Assembly: GCA_037013495.1 (NCBI GenBank)
Contig: CM072806.1
Coordinates: 26,290,001 to 26,354,000 of the forward strand
Origin: Hippophae tibetana
Taxonomy: Eukaryota > Streptophyta > Magnoliopsida > Rosales > Elaeagnaceae
Length of the DNA: 64,000 bases
Direction: 5' to 3'
The translations under genes and the position numbers were made by a program. Of the stretch, positions 1-10,809 are shown piece by piece; positions within the stretch are counted from its first letter, which is position 1; each line of letters starts with the position of its first letter. The notes under the pieces are model-generated. The model worked only from the letters and a program-made list of their open reading frames with translations. It made no database searches and was not told the origin of the DNA.

Positions 1-250
1 TGGCCTCCTTATTTAGTTCAACTAGACCCCAATCCAATAAGATTTGCATTTATTGAAATATTCAGAAAAAATTACTTTATATATTATTTTTTTAGTTTTT
101 ATCAATTTATATGTAGACCATTATTGAAGAATTAAGCTGTCAAGCAAATACTAGGGTTGCTGGTGGTAAACAATGGTCAAGTTCCCAAGGTAGTATAGGG
201 ATAATAAGATCAAGAAAGAAGAAACCTTAGAAAAAGTACAACATTATGTA

Positions 251-1150
251 TGCCCAAAATTATAGTTCAAATTTGACGAGTATAATGGTCATGGTAAGTT
301 GTGCAAACAAACTTGACGATAGTTAGAGGGTGCCATTTCACCCATTTGATTCACATATTTGGGGTTTAAGTTTAAATTTATAAATATGACAATTGATTGC
401 TTGATACTTTTCTTTAAAATGGATTGTATTGGTCAATATATCATATAAGTGTGGATAGAGTAACATTCAAAACATATTTATATATGATTTTAATAAATAA
501 TCATAAGTCTTATTATATACTTTATTTATATTCAATGTAGGAAGTTGTATGATGATTTAGTTTTTGAGGATAAAATTCAACTATACAAGTTCCTTGACCC
601 ATCATTGAAAGTTACTTTTTGCATATTCCATAAGATAATTTATATTTTTACTTATTTATACTCATTATTATGCCCAAAATTATAGTTAAAATTTGACGAG
701 TATAATGATCATGGTAATTTGTGCAAACAAATGTATTAGGGAGTGCCATTCCACTCATATATTTTGGGATTTGACTTTAAATTCATAAATATGATGGTTG
801 ATTGCTTGATACCTTTATTTGAAATATAATATATTGACCAAGATATCATCCAAGTGTGCATAAGGTAACATTCATAATACACACATATATGATTTTAATA
901 AATAATCATAAGTCTTATTATATACTTTGCTTATATTCAATATAACAAGTTGATGTTCAGTTTTAGAAGATGAAACTAAGCAATGCAAGTTCCTCGGCCC
1001 ATCTTTGGTTGTGGAAATTGAAGATAAATCGGTATAAAATCAAGCTATTAGAGTAAGCAGTAGGGTTTTGGAGCTACAAGTGAACCAAACCTTGCTTATT
1101 CCATATTCCACAAGATAATTTATACTTTAACTTATTTACACTCATTATAT
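251..1150 (+). repeat. Direct tandem duplication, units of about 420 and 480 bp
   Basis: The segment from 251 (TGCCCAAAATTATAG) to about 670 is repeated from 671 to about 1150. Both units share the FDEYN-like patch, the stretch around ATTGATTGCTTGATAC, a segment ending in tatactttatttatattcaat (or tttgcttatat) and a closing block of the type CATATTCCA(T/C)AAGATAATTTATA. The second unit holds about 55 bp that the first lacks. The units differ at many positions, so the duplication is old. It lies inside the putative CACTA relic. Confidence 0.75.
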
Positions 1151-2069
1151 ATATGATTAATGTAATAGAGCTACAATTTTAAAGTATATACACTAACTTT
1201 ACTTGTTTAACTATTGTAATCATCATTGGATTTTGATTGTATATGAGCCATATATTTTAGTATGTGCTATTATATGAATTCTTTGAAAGACTCTTGTATA
1301 CAAGATGTACTTCACAATGTACTTAACATATGAATTTAATTGATTAAGTATCACAATTACACCAAAATCATAAATCATTATACATATTTACTAATATTAC
1401 ATTTAAATTGTATAAGGCTCATAGACTTTAGTGTGACAAAATTGAAAATGTCGAAAAACAATTATAGTATATATTTATATTTAATTTGTCATTAATTTAT
1501 ATTAAATATTATATACTTAGCTCACATCACTTAATTTTAATAGAGTGTCAAAAAAGTTGGTCTCAAATTTTTTATGTCATGAAGTTCATGAATGAAATTT
1601 ACACAATTTATCAAAAACTATTATGGAATTACATGTAAGCTTTCTAACTTTAATTTAGTTAATTTCATTTTACTAATATTTTGTAAATTGCATCAACTAT
1701 TGAATATTATTATTTTTCATTTTGTAATAAAAAAAAGTAAACATTTCATATAAGAGCATGTTTTTGGATAAACAACAAAAGACATAATCAAAATATATGT
1801 TAGCTTTTATGGTTGACGTTGAAGATGAAGATGATGAAGATTAAGTGTACATTTTTTGGTGTTATTTAGCTACTATATATTGTTAATTATTTTTGTATAT
1901 ATATCTAAGAATACTTTATAGTCTTTTGTAACTTGTTTTGAACATGTTAACGAAATGTTCTAATTATTAGAACTCTTGTGTATTATACAAGTTTCTGTTG
2001 TGTGTTATTCAATTAAGAAATTTATATACATATAGGATGTACATTAATGCAAATTAGGTGTTTTAATAA

Positions 2070-2260
2070 TAGATATTCCAGCAATTGCTTTGGTTATTTG
2101 AAAAACCAACGTAAATTTGCATAGATTCTTCTAATAATCGACAAAGATACATTGGTTTTTCAAAGAACTGATACAACAATATGTGTGAGTTTTTCACAAT
2201 TATACAAAAATTTAAAAAGTCATCATTTGCGTCTTTTTTTCAAACCAACACAAATATCTA
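2070..2260. repeat. Three imperfect hairpins about 75 bp apart (CACTA subterminal-like)
   Basis: Three stem-loop motifs are built from forms of ATTTGCGT(T)GGTTTTT and its complement. They lie near 2073-2115 (TTGCTTTGGTT ... AACCAACGTAAATTTG), 2150-2175 (CATTGGTTTTTCAAAGAACTGATAC) and 2223-2258 (ATTTGCGTC ... AACCAACACAAAT). Regularly spaced short inverted motifs of this kind are typical of the subterminal binding regions of plant CACTA transposons. Assignment to that class is inference. Confidence 0.45.
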
Positions 2261-2471
2261 CTTATGATGCAGTGATACGTTGGTGTGTTGAATAGTTGTC
2301 GAATGGTTCATTTGGTGAGAGATGCTTGATTTGTTGACCAATTCATCAATTTAATTATCTCATATGAACTTGTGTAAATTACTTAATTAGAATGATTATT
2401 TGCAACGTAAAATGTAGCTTGATCCTTGTAAAAATTTCTCGCTAGAACTACAAACACACACTATCCAATAG

Positions 2472-2777
2472 GGGTCTCCATCGGTCCGGCACGATATGGT
2501 TTTGAGAAAAAAATTAACCGAACCGGTCCGGTTTCCGATTTGATACGATTTTTGGACACTTTTAATGAGAAATAATATGAAAATTTTAATATATTATTAA
2601 ACCAGTCTGGTCTGGTTAGACCGATTTAAAAATTAATATAATCAGACTGGATTATTTGAAAAACGGTTTTAATTAATACAAATTGGATCAGACCGTTTGA
2701 TTTATAAAACCATTCGATCTAATCTCATTCGGTCTAATTTTTCAATTTAATCTAATTCGGTCCGGTTTATGAACACT
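2472..2777. mobile_element. Short non-autonomous TIR element, older copy (GGTCCGG-rich family)
   Basis: A 306-bp copy of the same family as the element at 6428-6797. It begins GGGTCTCCAT and ends ATGAACACT, a degenerate form of the inverted ends GGGTGTCCAT / ATGGACACCC. It is full of variants of CGGTCCGGTTT and AGACCGTTTGATTTATAAAA. The flanks carry a mutated target duplication of about 13 bp (ACACTATCCAATA on the left, ATACTACCCAATA at 2779-2791). No ORF. Its divergence from the other copy indicates greater age. Confidence 0.6.
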
Positions 2778-5700
2778 TATACTACCCAATAAGAAATAAG
2801 TCAAATGACACGACTAAACTATTTTCCATTGATTAATCATTAAAAGCCTCACAAAAAGCTCTAATTAATTTAACTACACTTATAGGAAATAAATTTTATG
2901 GAAAATGATTATATTACTTGATCTTACTTTAAAAGTGACATAAAATTTGTGATAATTTAATTTTATAGTTTTTAAAAAATAAACATAATAGATTATTATT
3001 TTTTTATTTTATTTATGTAAATTTTATTCAATATTTTTCTTTACTCAAAACAATCTCTACTTAATAGGTTTACAAATTGAAGAAACAAACGTACATGTAT
3101 TATATATACTATTTGTTATATTCATAAAAAATATTTAAATAAAAAGTTAATTTTATTATTATTTAACATATTTTTTATAAATAAATTAACTTAAAAATAT
3201 TTAAAAAAAATTAACTAAATAACACCTTGAACGTGAAGAAAGTATTGGACGATACATATCCTAAGGACCGTAAGAAATTTTTAAATTTTTTTATGTCAAA
3301 TTGTAACATGAATCCATCCAATCGTAAATAAATAATTTTAATCATTGATATATTTAAATTAATATTTTTTATTTAAATTATATATTTTAATTTTTAATAA
3401 AAAAAATTTCTTAAAAGAAATTTGTGTCGTGAATAAACCCAAATGTATAAAAAGTAATTCGCCTCTACGTATAAGTGTCTCACAAATCATCTATCAATTA
3501 TTAATCTCTAATATTAAATTGATGTGATAATATATGTCACTTTAAATATATCTCAAATTGATAAGTAAAATATTATCTGAATTATTATTAAGAAAAAAAA
3601 GGGAAAATTATCCAAATTAAATTTAATTTTAAATCAAAATTGATATTTTTTAAGAGAAAAAATAAATGACTAAATTAAGACGTAAGATGCCCTAAAATAT
3701 GAATGTAAAATCATATTTTAAGTATAATTATGATTATTAACAATAAAATATATATTTGAGAAAGAAAATAAAAGTATTCCTAAAGTGTGAGATCACTGAA
3801 CCAGAGGTGAATGAGACTGAGACACATGGAGCGGCAATGGACCCAGTCGTCGACTCGTGATACAACATGCTGGCGGCTGGCCACAAGTAAAACAGCTGGC
3901 TGTCCACTGACGTAGAATAATGTCTACTCTAGGATTCTTCGAAAAAACTTTTAATCCTTATTTAATTTATAGGATGAAATTACATATGCATACAATCATA
4001 AATATCAGATACTTTAAATAAAATTTTAAAAATACAATATATAATTTATTAATTGCATTGTATATAAAATAAAATATTACCATAAGAAGTCAAGCAAACA
4101 CAACGAGAGAATTCAAATTTATGTCTAGAGTTGGTTAATATTAAGAGTGTACATTATTTTTCAAAAATCAAATTATCAATTCAAAAACAAGATCAAAATA
4201 AACTTACATATTTTGTAAAGGTTAGTTGATCTAAATAGATCTAAAAGAATATCAAAATTGATCTTATTAATTCGATTAGCTATTCAGAAGTTATGAAAAC
4301 AAAATAAATCGAATCAAACTTATAATATTAATATATATTGATTTTTTAAAATATATTTTTAATTATTATTTTATATATTATATTATAATTTTAGATTTAT
4401 TTAAAATTATAAAATTTAAACTTAATCAGTAAAAATTTTCATTCAAATACTCAGAACCACTCTCATCATTCACGTTTCACCTCTCACTCAAGATACTTTT
4501 AAATTGATACAAAATTTGGTGTTAAATCTTTAAATTAATAATTTTTTTCTTATATTATTATATAAATTATATGTTTATGATTAATAATATGATATTTCAT
4601 TTGAATGTTTGATAAATTGTTAAACACATTATAATTCTTTTAATTTTTCTCTAATTATTTTGTAAAAAGTTTTAATGATTAATTTTAAAAACAATCACAA
4701 TTATATATTTGCATGATACATATTAAAAACATCTAATTTCTTTGATAAGATATTAATTAAATATAATATATATTTTAAGTTAAGTTATATGTTATGTTTC
4801 TTGTTTTAATATGATTAGGTTTTATATTATAATTATAGTTTAAAAACTATTAAGTTAACTTCCCTAAAAAGGTTATTATGGGTAGACTTAAAGATTTTTT
4901 TATCATAGATTATTTAAGTTTTAGGTCTTTTAAGACTATCAATATAACGTCTACTTATAAAATAACTTAAAAACCAATCCAAACAACCTACGACCACCCC
5001 TGGTTAATATAACAAGTAAAGTTAGTTCGTGAGATTTGACACTAATATCAAATAATATAGTAAAAGGTATTTTTCATGGATAATAAAAATAGGAAAAAAT
5101 ACACCTGGTTTATCTTATTTTTATAAATTATATATATATTAATTATTTTATTTTAAATTAATATATTTTATTGTTATATTTATGAAAAGTTTAATTATTT
5201 TAAATTAATTTTGATAATTTTAATAATTTTTTTCTTTCTTTCTTTCAAATACATTATTTTCTTCAAATATCTACAATAAGATCCATTACTATTTAACTTA
5301 GGTTTTTCTAATAAAAAATACCCAAAAAGTAAAAATCGGTAAAAAATAATTAAAACATGCAAAAGTATAATAATAAATAAATAAAATGAAATTATTTTAA
5401 GAAAAGGTGACTTTGTACCTAATTTGTCAAAGTAAAGCGGAAAAATTTTCATGCTAACAACAAAAATACTCTCAATATTTAAGTTGTTATTAAAACAACC
5501 TTACTTTTTATTATGAAGTTATTAAAAAATAAAGGCTATTAATAAAAGTTATGAAAAATATAAATGTCTTACAATAACGAAGACTAAGAGTATTTTTGGA
5601 GACTTAAATATTTATAAACTAAAGTGAATTATTAGTCTCTAAAATTTAATTAAATTTATATATAAGTTACTGATTTTTAAAATATATGATCTAGTTCTAA

Positions 5701-6414
5701 ATTTTTTAAAACTTCACACATAATTAAATAAAATTTTAAATTATACTATTTAATTTCAAAATTTTAAAACTTCACACATAAATCTTTAATTTTTGATTGA
5801 TAAATATGTATTTTAATAATTAATTTAGGACATATGGGTGAAATCTTAAAAATTTAGAGATTAAGTTGGTAGGATTTAACAGTTTTAAAATTTGTATATA
5901 AAGTTTTGAATTTTTAAAGACTAAATTATATATTTTAAAATTTTAAAAATATATATATAAATTTAGTTAAAATTTAAAGTTGAATAATGCAATTTAACCT
6001 TAAACATATAACTAATTTACCACTTATAATTTTCTTCCTTTTTTTTTTCTATTTCTATTCTCCATGAGAAGTATCCTACTGCCGTGAATTATAAACTCCT
6101 ATTTTTTGTTTGTATTTTTCTTCTGGTAAGTTTTGTAATATTGGCCAATATCTTTCACGTTAATTTTATAATAAGGGACATATTTTCTTAAATTTATTAT
6201 ATCACATTTGATTTAATTTTTATACTTTAAAAACATCTAAAGGACACCTTATTTGTTAAATATAATTATCCTAAGATAAATTATATTATACTAATTTATA
6301 AAATATTTAACTATAATTTATATTATATAATTAAATAAATTTATAATAAATATTTTAATAAAATAATGTAGGTTTAAAATAGTACATAATCTTTTTATTT
6401 AGTTATCACATCCA
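2778..6414. other. A+T-rich intergenic DNA with no recognised gene
   Basis: Mostly homopolymeric A/T runs and no credible ORF. One exception is a patch at about 3788-3935 of clearly higher G+C, containing GGAGCGGCAATGG and CTGGCGGCTGGCC. It has no ORF or RNA fold I recognise and could be the remains of a gene, promoter or mobile element end. Confidence 0.6.
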
Positions 6415-6427
6415 TAGCTCCTGTTAG

Positions 6428-6797
6428 GGGTGTCCATGGTCCGGTTCGGTCCGATTTTCCCTAAAAAAAAATTAACCGGACCGAACCGTTCATATTACTC
6501 GCACCGGATCGGATCAGACCGTTTGAAACGGTTTTAAGAAATAAAAATCGGACCAGACCGTTTGACTTATAAAATCGTTCGGTCCGGTTTTATTCCCGGT
6601 TTGATTCGATTTTTTTATAATTTAATGAAGAATAATGTAAAAAATTTAATATATTATTAAACCAGTCCGGTCTGGTTTGAACGGTTTAAAATTAATACAA
6701 ATCGGACCGGACCGTTTGATTAGTAAAATCGTTCGGTTTGATCCAGTCCGGTCCAATTTTACAGTTTAATCCGGTCCGATCCGGTTTATGGACACCC
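6428..6797. mobile_element. Short non-autonomous TIR element with perfect 13-bp target duplication
   Basis: A 370-bp element bounded by inverted ends GGGTGTCCAT (6428-6437) and ATGGACACCC (6788-6797). It is flanked by perfect 13-bp direct repeats TAGCTCCTGTTAG at 6415-6427 and 6798-6810. The interior has many forms of GGTCCGGTT, CGGACCG and GACCGTTTGA in both orientations, so the strand can fold on itself. No ORF. A 13-bp duplication is longer than the 8-11 bp usual for Mutator-like elements and rules out hAT (8 bp), CACTA (3 bp), Tc1 (2 bp) and Harbinger (3 bp). The superfamily is left open; a Mutator-like or foldback element is the nearest match. Confidence 0.8.
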
Positions 6798-7156
6798 TAG
6801 CTCCTGTTAGGAATTAAGAGATAATATATATATTTAATAAATATATTATTAGGATAGAATCTTTCGTACAACAGAGATAGGAATACATAATAAAATATTG
6901 CTATTTTTACTTTTTATTTAAATAAAAAAAACATAAAAAGTGAGAGATATTAACAGAAAACATATAATATATTATATATAAGATTTTTTTCTTAATTAAT
7001 GATTAAATTAGTGAGTTTACTTAATTTTCATAAAGCATTTTTAAACAAAACTGCGAATTTTTACTTAGTTAAAAAAGGGCTGATAGAAAAAACCCAATTT
7101 GTGGGCCTTCTAATATAATATAAAGTAGTTGCGAAGAAGCCCAAACGTGGGCTGAC

Positions 7157-7243
7157 TTTTAGGATTGTTTAAAAGGTACAGGGTTCCTTATTTTGTGAAT
7201 TTTAGGATTGTTTAAAAGGTACAGAGCTCCTTATTTTTGTGAA
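7157..7243. repeat. Tandem duplication of a 43-bp unit
   Basis: TTTTAGGATTGTTTAAAAGG followed by TACAG(G/A)G(T/C)TCCTTATTTT(T)GTGAA occurs twice in direct succession, at 7157-7199 and 7200-7243. The copies differ at about three positions. Confidence 0.85.
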
Positions 7244-7413
7244 TTTTATCGAATTAGTAAAATTTTATCCCAAATTTTATAGCTTTATATTTATAAACAT
7301 CAAAATTCTAATTAATAAAATAAAAAATAAAATCTCTTAATATTTTTTATAATCACCGTTAATAGAGGCGATTTATTGATTTTTCATCAATCTTTGTTGA
7401 TGACCCATCGAAG

Positions 7414-7678
7414 TTCTCGCTATTTTTGGTGACTATCCACTAAATATAATTTGTTATATCTACATATATTTTTGTTTATAATTTGTAACATCTACCACAA
7501 TTCTCGCTATTTTTGGTGACTATCCACTAAATATAATTTGTTATATCTACATATATTTTTGTTTATAATTTGTAACATCTACCACAATTCTCGCTATTTT
7601 TGGTGACTATCCACTAAATATAATTTGTTATATCTACATATATTTTTGTTTATAATTTGTAACATCTACCACAATTCT
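7414..7678. repeat. Perfect 87-bp minisatellite, three copies
   Basis: The unit starts TTCTCGCTATTTTTGGTGAC and ends ACATCTACCACAA. It occurs at 7414-7500, 7501-7587 and 7588-7674, followed by the first bases of a fourth copy. The three copies appear identical base for base, so the expansion is recent or kept uniform, although the surrounding DNA is old. No ORF runs through it. Confidence 0.9.
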
Positions 7679-7689
7679 GAAAATCATCA

Positions 7690-7960
7690 TAAGTGACCCA
7701 TTAAATATAACATGTTACTTCAACATGTATTTTTGTATATAAAATATTATATTCACATGTATCTTTTTATGTAATATGTTATATATACCTCTACATGTGT
7801 ATGTAATATGTTACATCTATCTCTACTTTTTATGTAATATGTTATATCTACCTATACTTTGTATGTAACATGTTAAATCTTCATCTATCTTTATATGTAA
7901 TATGTTATATCTTCCTCTATCTTTGTATGTAACATATTATATACACCTCTAATGGGGTTA
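7690..7960. repeat. Degenerate array of TATGTAA(T/C)ATGTTATAT units
   Basis: About seven imperfect units of 35-45 bp built on TTTGTATGTAA(T/C)ATGTTA(T/A)AT followed by CT(A/T)CCTCTA. The array continues the TTTATAATTTGTAACATCTACC part of the adjacent 87-bp unit, so the minisatellite probably arose from it. It ends just before the Tat gag-like region and may be leader or LTR sequence of that element. Confidence 0.6.
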
Positions 7961-7979
7961 TTAGTTATAGTCATCAAAG

Positions 7980-9881
7980 CGTTGGTGGGGTCATCGGTGA
8001 TGGAAGTTTGGCTCAAGAATTCGACCTTAATGATAGGGCACACCACTCCTCACTCATCAGGTCATTATCGAATCATGACTTAATTACTACTTCAGCTAGT
8101 GAGGAATGGGTTTCGACCCTTCATGATGTGGATCTGTCCACTCAAGCTACATGGCCTTTTGGTAATTCCCCATGTTATAGCTTGGATAACCCTCCTTATG
8201 AAGGAGATGCAATGATACAATGACTTAAAAAACATATTACAAAACTGCAACAAGCCTTCATTGAATGCCAAAAGGATAAGAATAAGTTAAGATCTCAGTT
8301 AGAACAAAATGTATGTTTAGACACAAAGAGTTCTTTTTTTACACCCCGTAATCCTCGGATAGTATGTCAACCCTTTAGAAGAGATCATATACCGTATTCC
8401 TCTAATCCTCATTGATGTATAGATGGTGAGAAACGCCCCTACATAGTTTATGATCTTCCTATCATTGGGGGAACTTCCTACGCAAATCCTCCTACTTATG
8501 GACCATCAATTCAACCAACTCAATTGCATAATCCAAGTGATGAATTTGATAAAATATTAAAAGAGATGGAAGAAAAAATGTGGATTAAGGTTAATGATAG
8601 ATTCGTAAGAGAGGAGAAGGCAAAGCCTTGGAGTGATATTGAAAATGTTTGTAATCAATTATCTACGTCACCTTTCTCGGATCTCATCGAGTTAACAGTG
8701 CCCCTCCCCCCAAATTTAGTGCTCCCAAATGTCCCGCATATAAAGGAACCAAAGATCTAGTTGCACATTTTCTTCAATTCAAAATGGCCATGCTACAGTA
8801 AGCCTAAGAGTATTATTAGTTTTGACGCTCTGGTCAAACTATTCATCACCAACTATGCTTGCAACAAACCTATCAAGAAAGAATTTCACCACTTATTCTC
8901 AATCATCCAAGAAGAGGATGAGACAATTGAGGCTTACATATGAAGATTCAAAATGAAGAAGATGGAGATTAATCAATTCCTCGATTCTATAGCCATAGAA
9001 GCTTTTAGAAAAGGAATAAAACGTGATAATGGCCTCTTCATAGAACTGACAAAATCCACACCACGTTCCCTAGACGCAGTTTATGAGGAAACGTAGAAAT
9101 ATTTCAACATGGAAAGGGAGATGAAATCAAGAAAATGGTTGATAGAAGATAGAAGACCTATAGAAGAATCCTAATTTTCCCGTTTCAAACCTAACTTTAG
9201 GCCGAGGGATAATTCAAACACTTAGGGTCGTGCCATATCTCCCTTTTGAGCACCCCCCTTATGCATCACATTGGTAGAAGTAATGTGTCGAATGGAAAGC
9301 CTCAATAATGTGAATTGGCCACCTGCCATGAAAGCTCCGCTTAGAAACCCCAAAAAATATTTCAAATTCCATAGAGACATAGGGTACTGGACTCAAGATT
9401 GCTGCCATTTAAAGTGGGAGATTGAACATTTCATTTCAGAATGATACCTAGGGGATATTATTGACAAAGCCAAAAATCCACGAGAAGAGATTCAGAGAGA
9501 GAACCCAAATCAAAGGGTCAGGGCACCATTCAAACCAATTCGAATTCTGAATGAACCAAATAGAGCACACCTCATTCCACTAGGGGATGTGTAGATAATA
9601 CACACCATACATGGTGGCCCTACCATGGTCGGCCACTCTAGCAATTCCAAGAAGAGATATGCATGGGAGGCTTGAGATACGGGACATTTGGTATACAGCC
9701 TGAGACCTAATGGACTTGTTTATCCAATCATCTTTGAAAGAAGAGAATTCCTACATCCCCATGACAACCCTCTAGTGATCATAGTGTGAATAGCTCATTA
9801 CGAGGTATGTCGGATACTAGTTGACAATGGTAGCTCATTCGACCTCTTATACTTATCCGTTTTGTTTGACATGTGCATAAA
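7980..9881 (+). mobile_element. Ty3/gypsy Tat/Ogre-type element, left part (gag and start of protease)
   Basis: Fossil. Parts in order: an N-terminal gag-like stretch (about 8008-8760); the gag core (about 8640-9120), recognised by FSAPK-like, KLFITNYACNKPIKKEF and EDETIEAYI motifs of plant Tat-lineage gag; a nucleocapsid-like segment with a Cys/His patch near 9355-9420; and the beginning of an aspartic protease with LVDNGSSFDLLYLS near 9815-9855. The sequence then stops at the Athila insertion and the same element resumes at 30560. It is heavily broken, with well over ten breaks over the whole element, and old. The left LTR was not recognised. Confidence 0.75.
9877..9881. repeat. Target-site duplication ATAAA, left copy
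   Basis: ATAAA at 9877-9881 precedes TGATGAGC, and ATAAA at 30560-30564 follows CACTCATCA. The inserted DNA therefore begins TG and ends CA and has a 5-bp duplication, as expected for an LTR retrotransposon. The two sides fall within one protease domain of the Tat element. Confidence 0.85.
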
Positions 9882-10216
9882 TGATGAGCGAAAACCAGCA
9901 TCACCGATTCTTGCCAATACTTTGGTTTTAATATTTATAAAACTCTCGCAAGTGCACGAATCATTTCGAAGAAAATGATAAGTATACTCCCAAGGTCGAT
10001 CTAAGGAAGGAATGTATGTGGTTTTTAATTTATTATTCAAACTTTTAAAAACGAAATTAAATCCTAAACATCCTGTCACGATAGTTTGGTTTTTGTATTC
10101 CTAATCTAATAACATAAAAATAAACATATATATAGATTAATTAAATATAATCTAATAACATAAAAATAAACATAGATACAAATTCAATAAATATTTATCT
10201 AAAAATAAATACAAAT
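9882..10216 (-). mobile_element. Athila-type LTR fragment, reverse orientation, outer left edge of the cluster
   Basis: These 335 bp are the reverse complement of the 3' end of the Athila LTR and nearly match 22530-22866 of copy B. They run from TGATGAGCGAAAAC to AAATACAAAT. There they meet the forward LTR of copy A, which starts TGATGAGTGC at 10217. The 5 bp CAAAT (10212-10216) could be the left target duplication of copy A inserted into this LTR. I did not find the matching right copy. Confidence 0.75.
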
Positions 10217-10514
10217 TGATGAGTGCTCAAAAAGCACTAAAATAACCATGATTTTATGTACATTAATTGATTAAAAATATATATATTTATATGTTTTATC
10301 ATATATTTATATAAATTTGTCTTTTTCGGAATCACGGGTATTTTTACTGTTTTTCAGGTATTTTGGCTTAAAAACGCAATTTAAAGACTCAAAGAGGAAT
10401 ACTTGAAGCAATACATCACAAATATATTAATAAATAAGTGGGGAAAAAAAGTCAACAAACATGGAAAAATTGGACAAAATGGATCAAAAAGGTCAAAAAT
10501 GTCAAAAAGGAGAA

Positions 10515-10682
10515 AAACGCGCCCAGCTTCCCAGCCCGCGCGCCCCAGCGCGCCCCATCCCGCGAGCGTTAGCCTGCCCATCCGCGCGCGCCCCAGCACG
10601 CTGGCACTGTTCACGCGCGCCGAGCTGCGCGCAGCGCGCCAAGTAGCCCCTCCGCGCGCGCCAACGCCTTTTCGCCCCATTT
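10515..10682 (+). other. G+C-rich block inside the Athila LTR
   Basis: About 165 bp dominated by CGCGCGCC, GCGCCCAGC and GCCCCAGCGCG-type words, in an LTR that is otherwise about 70 % A+T. All frames are open by composition, so the short ORFs here are not evidence of genes. The corresponding part of the copy B LTR (about 24037-24085) is much shorter, and the LTR piece at 30211-30260 differs again. Confidence 0.7.
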
Positions 10683-10713
10683 TTCACATGCAGCCACCCT
10701 CATGACATTATGA

Positions 10714-10721
10714 TGACGTCA
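10714..10721. promoter_or_regulatory. TGACGTCA palindrome (bZIP-type site) upstream of the LTR TATA box
   Basis: TGACGTCA lies about 80 bp upstream of the TATA box. It is also present in the copy B LTR at 24033-24040, although nearby sequence varies. The sequence is the classic CRE / TGA-type bZIP recognition palindrome. A role in LTR transcription is inference. Confidence 0.55.
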
Positions 10722-10801
10722 TTAATGACCTCAGCATTTCCAATACGCGTTTTTACATTTTTTTATCATTTTTTCACTTACTCTTTCTCTCCATTTTCAC
10801 C

Positions 10802-10809
10802 TATAAATA
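10802..10809 (+). promoter_or_regulatory. TATA box of the Athila LTR (copy A)
   Basis: TATAAATA followed by a C-rich stretch (CCCCCTTCCC) and a CT-rich leader full of TTCTTAGTTTT repeats. This is the normal layout of a plant core promoter. The same TATAAATA is found in reverse at 23944-23951 in copy B. Confidence 0.75.

Larger units (their letters stand above)
1..2290 (+). mobile_element. Relic of a CACTA (En/Spm, Ptta-like) DNA transposon, right part
   Basis: Tentative. No long ORF survives. Short + strand stretches resemble the C-terminal part of plant Ptta/En-Spm transposases: an FDEYNGHGKLCK-like patch near 275-310, a KLYDDLVFEDK-like patch near 541-575, and an acidic tail VDVEDEDDED followed by a stop near 1813-1843. 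The acidic tail is followed by an A+T-rich 3' region and then, at 2070-2260, by three imperfect hairpins of the kind that make up CACTA subterminal repeats. Part of the coding-like region is tandemly duplicated. I did not find a clean CACTA terminus, so the right boundary is approximate and the left part lies outside the window. It could instead be another class of DNA transposon. Confidence 0.35.

Noticed and set aside
5195-5452. 85-residue reverse ORF in A+T-rich DNA
   Set aside because: Low-complexity Ile/Phe/Lys/Leu product, no domain, typical chance ORF in this composition.
7414-7678. CRISPR-like array
   Set aside because: The three 87-bp units are contiguous identical repeats with no spacers, in plant nuclear DNA. 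It is a minisatellite.
9798-10079. 93-residue ORF repeated at 12015-12254 and 22449-22727
   Set aside because: It recurs only because it lies in the Athila LTR end. It has no protein features and covers the LTR boundary, so it is a property of the LTR sequence.
10381-10705. Overlapping ORFs on both strands with Ala/Arg/Pro-rich products
   Set aside because: They fall in the G+C-rich LTR block, where stop codons are rare by composition. No protein-like features; the block is variable between copies.
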